Shown: positions 24,318 through 27,768 of the stretch, piece after piece | How positions within the stretch are numbered: the first letter of the stretch is position 1 | Layout: every line of letters begins with the position of its first letter | Assembly (NCBI GenBank): GCA_965369375.1 | Contig: CBDUQN010000040.1 | Coordinates: forward strand, 1 to 27,768 | DNA length: 27,768 nt | Origin: CBDUQN01 sp965369375 | Lineage (GTDB): Bacteria > Krumholzibacteriota > Krumholzibacteriia > Krumholzibacteriales > Krumholzibacteriaceae | Direction: 5' to 3' | Program-made: the position numbers and the translations under genes | The notes under the pieces: generated by a model | The model's database searches: none | Seen by the model: the letters and a program-made list of their open reading frames with translations, nothing else | What the model was told of the DNA's origin: nothing

Positions 24318-25031
24318 CTACCCGATCCGGTCTTTCACAAGCTCCTTTTTGAGCTCGGAAATAGCCTTTGTGGGATTGAGAGCTTTCGGACACGCTTCGA
24401 CGCAGTTGAATATCGTATGGCAGCGCCACAGACCGTGCTTATCATCGAGGGGCTCGAGATGCTCCCGCTTCCCCTCATCACGGCTGTCGGCGACGAACCG
24501 GTACGCCTTCAAGAATGCATGAGGGCCAATATAATCCGCATCCGCCCAGAACGAGGGACACGACGATGTGCACGATCCGCAGAGGATGCACTCGTAGAGC
24601 CCATCGATCCTGGCCCGCTCCTCTGGCGACTGCAGCCGCTCCTGGTCCGTCGGCGCTGGTGTTTTTGTGATCAGATACGGTTTCACGGCCAGGAGACCGC
24701 GAACGAGCGGATCGAGATCGACCACGAGGTCCTTCACCACGGAGTAGCCCACGAGCGGACCGATCGTAATCACGTTCGATTTCATTGCGAGCACCTGCGT
24801 TTCGCACGCAAGGTTGTTGACGCCATTGATCGTCATGGCGCACGAGCCGCAGATGCCGCTGCGGCAGGAGCGGCGGAAGGTGAGCGTGCCGTCCTGTGTC
24901 CACTTGATCTCGTTGAGGCAATCGAGGACCGTCTGCCCCTTCTGCGCGTCGAGCCTGTACTCCTGCATGTAGTGACCCCGCTGCTCGTCATCCGGATTGT
25001 ATCGCCTGATCTTGAATGTAATCATCGCCAT
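24318..25031 (-). CDS. sdhB: Succinate dehydrogenase/fumarate reductase iron-sulfur subunit
   Basis: Electron-transfer subunit linking the flavoprotein to the quinone site on the inner membrane, 237 residues. It carries the three iron-sulfur sites in order: [2Fe-2S] ligands in CRSGICGSC and the later Cys of LACETQ (about residues 55-77), then CILCGSCTSSCP for [4Fe-4S] and CHTIFNCVEACPKALNP for [3Fe-4S]. The C-terminus ISELKKELVKDRIG is usual. The start is preceded by GGAGG. It lies 13 bases after sdhA; an eight-T run at 24307-24300 on the minus strand follows its stop, but no stem precedes it. Confidence 0.97.
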   Translation of the reverse strand: MAMITFKIRRYNPDDEQRGHYMQEYRLDAQKGQTVLDCLNEIKWTQDGTLTFRRSCRSGICGSCAMTINGVNNLACETQVLAMKSNVITIGPLVGYSVVKDLVVDLDPLVRGLLAVKPYLITKTPAPTDQERLQSPEERARIDGLYECILCGSCTSSCPSFWADADYIGPHAFLKAYRFVADSRDEGKREHLEPLDDKHGLWRCHTIFNCVEACPKALNPTKAISELKKELVKDRIG

Positions 25032-25044
25032 GTCGGGGCCTCCT

Positions 25045-26829
25045 TTAATACTTACGCTCTTTCGGCTGGAAGCGGGTTATCGTAACCGGTTTGTAATCGA
25101 ATGTGATCTCTCCGTTGCGTTTCCACGCCAGGGTATGCTTGAGCCAGTTCTCGTCATCCCGCTTGGGAAAATCGGTGCGGCTGTGCGCCCCCCTGCTCTC
25201 CTCACGGGCGAGCGCTCCGGCAACAACGATTTCGGCGAAATCGATCATGTAGCCGAGCTCGAGCGCTTCGAGAAGGTCCACATTGAATTTTGCGCTCCGG
25301 TCATCGATGCCGATATTGCGGTAGCGCTCCTCGAACTGTTTCATCGTGGCCATGAGCGATTTCAGCTTTTCCGAATCGCGAAAGATCCCGCACTTCTCGG
25401 TCATTTCCTCCTGTAACTCGGCCCTGATCGCGCCCACCTTCTCGGCGCCCGATGAAGAGAGGATGCGTTCCACCTCCTCGATCGCCGGCTTCGCCGCTCC
25501 GGCCGGAAGTTCGGGGAAATCGCGCTGCTCGCGCAGGAACCGCACGATCGCCTTCCCGGCGCGCCGTCCGAAGAGCGACGCTTCGAGAAGCGAATTGGTG
25601 CCGAGACGGTTCGCGCCGTGAACGCTCACGCATGCGCATTCACCGGCGGCGTAAAAACCTCTGACCGGCTTCGTCTTGCCGTCGGCAAGCACCTGGCCGT
25701 CGATATCGGTCGGTATGCCTCCCATCGAGTAGTGGGCCGTCGGCTGAATGGGGATCGGATCCTTGATGCAGTCGACATGGAGAAACTTCCACGCGAGCTC
25801 GTGGATCTGCGGCAGTTGACTCATGATCTTCTCGGCGCCGAGATGTCGCAGATCGATATACACGTAGTCACCGCCCCCGATACCGCGCCCCTCGTTGATC
25901 TCGGTCTGTTCCGATCTCGAGACGAGATCACGGGGAGCGAGCTCCATCTTCTCCGGCGCGTACTTCTCCATGAACCGCTCGCCCTTGCCGTTGATCAGGT
26001 ACCCGCCTTCCCCGCGTGCGGCCTCGCTCACCAGTATGCCCTGCTTATGGAGACCGGTCGGATGGAACTGAACGAATTCGAGATCCTCTATCGGCAGTTC
26101 CGCTCTGAGCACAAGGCTGAGACCGTCTCCCGTATTCGCCAGAGCGTTCGATGTGATCTTGTAGATCTTGCCGTACCCGCCCGTTCCGAACAGAACGGCT
26201 TTCGCATGAAAAACATGGATGCCGCCATTGATGACATCCCAGGCAACTAGCCCCCTGCAGACGTCGTCTTCGACGATGAGAGAGAGCGCAAAGAACTCGG
26301 AGTAGAAACGCACGCCGTTCTTCACGCATACCTCGTAGAGGGTATGGAGCAGAACGTGACCCGTTCGGTCAACTGCGTAGGCCGCGCGGAGTATGGGACC
26401 GCCGCGGCCGAAATCCTTCGTGTGCCCGCCGAATTTGCGCTGCGCGATTCTTCCCTCGGGCGTTCTCGAGAACGGACACCCGTAGTGCTCGAATTCTCTA
26501 ACGACGACCGGCGCCTCACGCACGAGAATTTCGATCGCATCCTGATCGCCGAGGTAATCGCTGCCCTTTACCGTATCGAACATGTGCCACTCCCAGTGGT
26601 CCTCTTCCTCGTTGGCGAGCGAAGCTGCTATTCCACCCTGGGCGGCGCCGCTGTGGGACCGCGTCGGGAAAACCTTGCTCAAGACCGCCACGTCGAGCTC
26701 TTCTGAAGCTTCGACGGCGGCTCTCATCCCGGCAAGCCCGGCCCCGACAATGATCACGTCGTGACGGTGGACATTGTGCACGCCCACGCCTTCGACGTCA
26801 TGAATCGCTTCAGGATCTATTGTTGCCAT
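25045..26829 (-). CDS. sdhA: Succinate dehydrogenase/fumarate reductase flavoprotein subunit
   Basis: Oxidises succinate to fumarate (or the reverse) with covalent FAD, joining the citric acid cycle to the respiratory chain. It has 594 residues. The FAD-binding VIIVGAGLAGMRAA is near residue 27, and FPTRSHSGAAQGGIA holds His59, the likely covalent FAD attachment. The substrate site is made by FHPTGLHKQG, the Arg of DLVSRS, AHYSMGGIPT and ANRLGTNSLLE. The C-terminal helical region is complete and ends in FQPKERKY. The gene sits 6 bases after the sdhD-type anchor and 13 before sdhB. The order C-D-A-B favours a succinate dehydrogenase, but the direction of catalysis cannot be read from the sequence. 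Confidence 0.97.
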   Translation of the reverse strand: MATIDPEAIHDVEGVGVHNVHRHDVIIVGAGLAGMRAAVEASEELDVAVLSKVFPTRSHSGAAQGGIAASLANEEEDHWEWHMFDTVKGSDYLGDQDAIEILVREAPVVVREFEHYGCPFSRTPEGRIAQRKFGGHTKDFGRGGPILRAAYAVDRTGHVLLHTLYEVCVKNGVRFYSEFFALSLIVEDDVCRGLVAWDVINGGIHVFHAKAVLFGTGGYGKIYKITSNALANTGDGLSLVLRAELPIEDLEFVQFHPTGLHKQGILVSEAARGEGGYLINGKGERFMEKYAPEKMELAPRDLVSRSEQTEINEGRGIGGGDYVYIDLRHLGAEKIMSQLPQIHELAWKFLHVDCIKDPIPIQPTAHYSMGGIPTDIDGQVLADGKTKPVRGFYAAGECACVSVHGANRLGTNSLLEASLFGRRAGKAIVRFLREQRDFPELPAGAAKPAIEEVERILSSSGAEKVGAIRAELQEEMTEKCGIFRDSEKLKSLMATMKQFEERYRNIGIDDRSAKFNVDLLEALELGYMIDFAEIVVAGALAREESRGAHSRTDFPKRDDENWLKHTLAWKRNGEITFDYKPVTITRFQPKERKY

Positions 26830-26835
26830 TACCTA

Positions 26836-27198
26836 TCAACCTCCAGGATGGAACGGTAGTATGGTTATAATGCCGAGGATGACCCACGCGAGAGCGAAAA
26901 TCGATATCACACTGAAGATAAATACTCTCATCCACCCCCTGTGCACATAGTCATCGAGAACGATCCAGAGCCCGTAGAGCCCGTGGAACAGCGCGATGAT
27001 GAGAAAGGAAATATCGATCGTCTTCCACATCGGTGTTGCAACGCGATCCTTGATCGCGGCGAAGCTGAGCTCCTCAGTAAGCACGACATGGAGCATGATA
27101 ACGTGCAGGAAGAGAACGATTGCGAGATACACTCCCGATACGCGCTGAAAGAACCATCCAAGAGCGCCACCTGATCTTACTGCCTCTTTGTATTTCAT
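26836..27198 (-). CDS. sdhD: Succinate dehydrogenase membrane anchor subunit
   Basis: Membrane anchor of 120 residues with three transmembrane helices (about residues 12-40, 60-82 and 90-112). WFFQRVSGVYLAIVLFLHV at residues 15-33 and ALFHGLYGLWIVLDDY (about 70-85) resemble the quinone- and heme-contacting helices of SdhD proteins; the histidines here are candidates for heme b. It follows the cytochrome subunit by 18 bases and precedes sdhA by 6. Which of the two anchors should be called C and which D is by analogy to gene order only. Confidence 0.9.
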   Translation of the reverse strand: MKYKEAVRSGGALGWFFQRVSGVYLAIVLFLHVIMLHVVLTEELSFAAIKDRVATPMWKTIDISFLIIALFHGLYGLWIVLDDYVHRGWMRVFIFSVISIFALAWVILGIITILPFHPGG

Positions 27199-27216
27199 CG
27201 TGATTCCCTCCCTCCC

Positions 27217-27597
27217 CTATCCAAATGGTATCGGAAAGCCGCCGTAACGGGTCACCATCACGGCTGCAATCGCGAACCAGCTCACAAGCCAGAGAACAAC
27301 TGCAATCCCGAAGAGAAGCTTCTGCTTCTCGACAAGCACTCCCATATCGATCAGTGTAATGCGCAGACCGTTCCAGAGATGAAGAAGAATGACACCGATG
27401 AGCCCGATCTCGAGGAACTTGAACAGCGGCGTGCTCAAAAACTCCATCACACCGTCGAACTCCTCTTCCCCCTTGATGAGATGATGAATGACGAAGATAT
27501 GGAGAACAAGGTAGAAGAGTAATGCGAGACCGGTCAGCCGATGCAGGATCCACGCGAGCGTGCCGAGGTGTATCCGGTACTTCTGAATAATCCTCAT
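27217..27597 (-). CDS. sdhC: Succinate dehydrogenase cytochrome b subunit
   Basis: Cytochrome b-type anchor of 126 residues with three transmembrane helices. The block WILHRLTGLALLFYLVLHIF (about 16-35) has the HR-(T/S)-G pattern typical of SdhC, and LLHLWNGLRITLID (about 71-84) carries the likely heme-ligand histidine. It makes the quinone site with the other anchor and SdhB. The ATG at 27597 has GGAGG about 8 bases upstream. It is the first gene of the sdhC-D-A-B operon, with a promoter at 27673-27701. Confidence 0.92.
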   Translation of the reverse strand: MRIIQKYRIHLGTLAWILHRLTGLALLFYLVLHIFVIHHLIKGEEEFDGVMEFLSTPLFKFLEIGLIGVILLHLWNGLRITLIDMGVLVEKQKLLFGIAVVLWLVSWFAIAAVMVTRYGGFPIPFG

Positions 27598-27672
27598 AGG
27601 GTCCCTCCAAGGTTAAATGAACTCAATATATTGCAATAAGTTACCGGCAACCATCTTGAGAAATTGTTATGA

Positions 27673-27701
27673 AATATACCATAGGTCCGGGTAGCCGTCA
27701 A
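27673..27701 (-). promoter_or_regulatory. Sigma70-type promoter of the sdhCDAB operon
   Basis: On the minus strand TTGACG (27701-27696) and TATATT (27678-27673) are separated by exactly 17 bases, about 75 bases before the sdhC start. Each box has one mismatch to consensus. No operator was recognised. The remaining sequence to 27768 shows no gene. Confidence 0.78.
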
Positions 27702-27768
27702 TCATCCTGTTTTTCATGCTCCCGGGCTGCACGGCACGGAATTCGGCCAGTCCCTCGTGCCCCCGGGC

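Noticed and set aside
23928..25085. Long plus-strand frame (385 codons) across the asparaginase and sdhB genes
   Set aside because: It lies antisense to two well-recognised genes, spans their junction and shows no family motif; a shadow frame.

Overview
The window looks like a chromosomal contig from an uncultured bacterium of the FCB superphylum (for example Krumholzibacteriota, Eisenbacteria, Latescibacterota or Zixibacteria-like). The grounds are two secreted proteins ending in the NYPNPFNP-type FlgD-like/type IX sorting domain, Gram-negative envelope proteins (lipoproteins, small beta-barrels), good sigma70-type promoters and moderately high GC outside the left end. The phylum is inferred; there is no rRNA gene to check it.

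Left end (1-3057): an accessory, integron-like array, the most unusual part of the window. Three genes lie on the minus strand: a tyrosine recombinase, a small lipoprotein and an AT-rich secreted protein. Each is followed within 21-41 bases by a long imperfect palindrome whose distal edge carries a GTTAT-type core. Two palindromes (87-266 and 1240-1379) share ends and inner blocks, and an internal hairpin shows a compensatory base-pair change, as expected of attC-like folded recombination sites. The recombinase lacks the IntI-specific insertion but ends in the SPLD tail seen in IntI, and it points the same way as the cassettes ('reverse' layout).

Core genes (3119-11623): a flavin reductase-like protein; a B12-dependent ribonucleotide reductase with a strong promoter overlapped by paired NrdR-box-like sites; a small outer-membrane protein; a minus-strand operon of SLC13 transporter, GNAT acetyltransferase and PP2C phosphatase, in which the transporter reading frame continues upstream of its only standard start codon; then a membrane protein overlapping a HAD hydrolase.

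Middle (11622-17634): a secreted protein with its own promoter and terminator, then a minus-strand operon of zinc-ribbon membrane protein, GlpX-like phosphatase (with several catalytic positions changed) and RarA, then two TPR proteins.

Right part (17927-27768): a promoter drives two secreted sorting-domain proteins, the second a five-bladed-propeller glycosidase; then a small barrel protein overlapping pyrE. On the minus strand a promoter at 27673-27701 drives sdhC-sdhD-sdhA-sdhB, followed by a Tat-exported glycosylasparaginase and a LolA-like lipoprotein. Genes are tightly packed; no tRNA, rRNA, CRISPR array or transposase was found.
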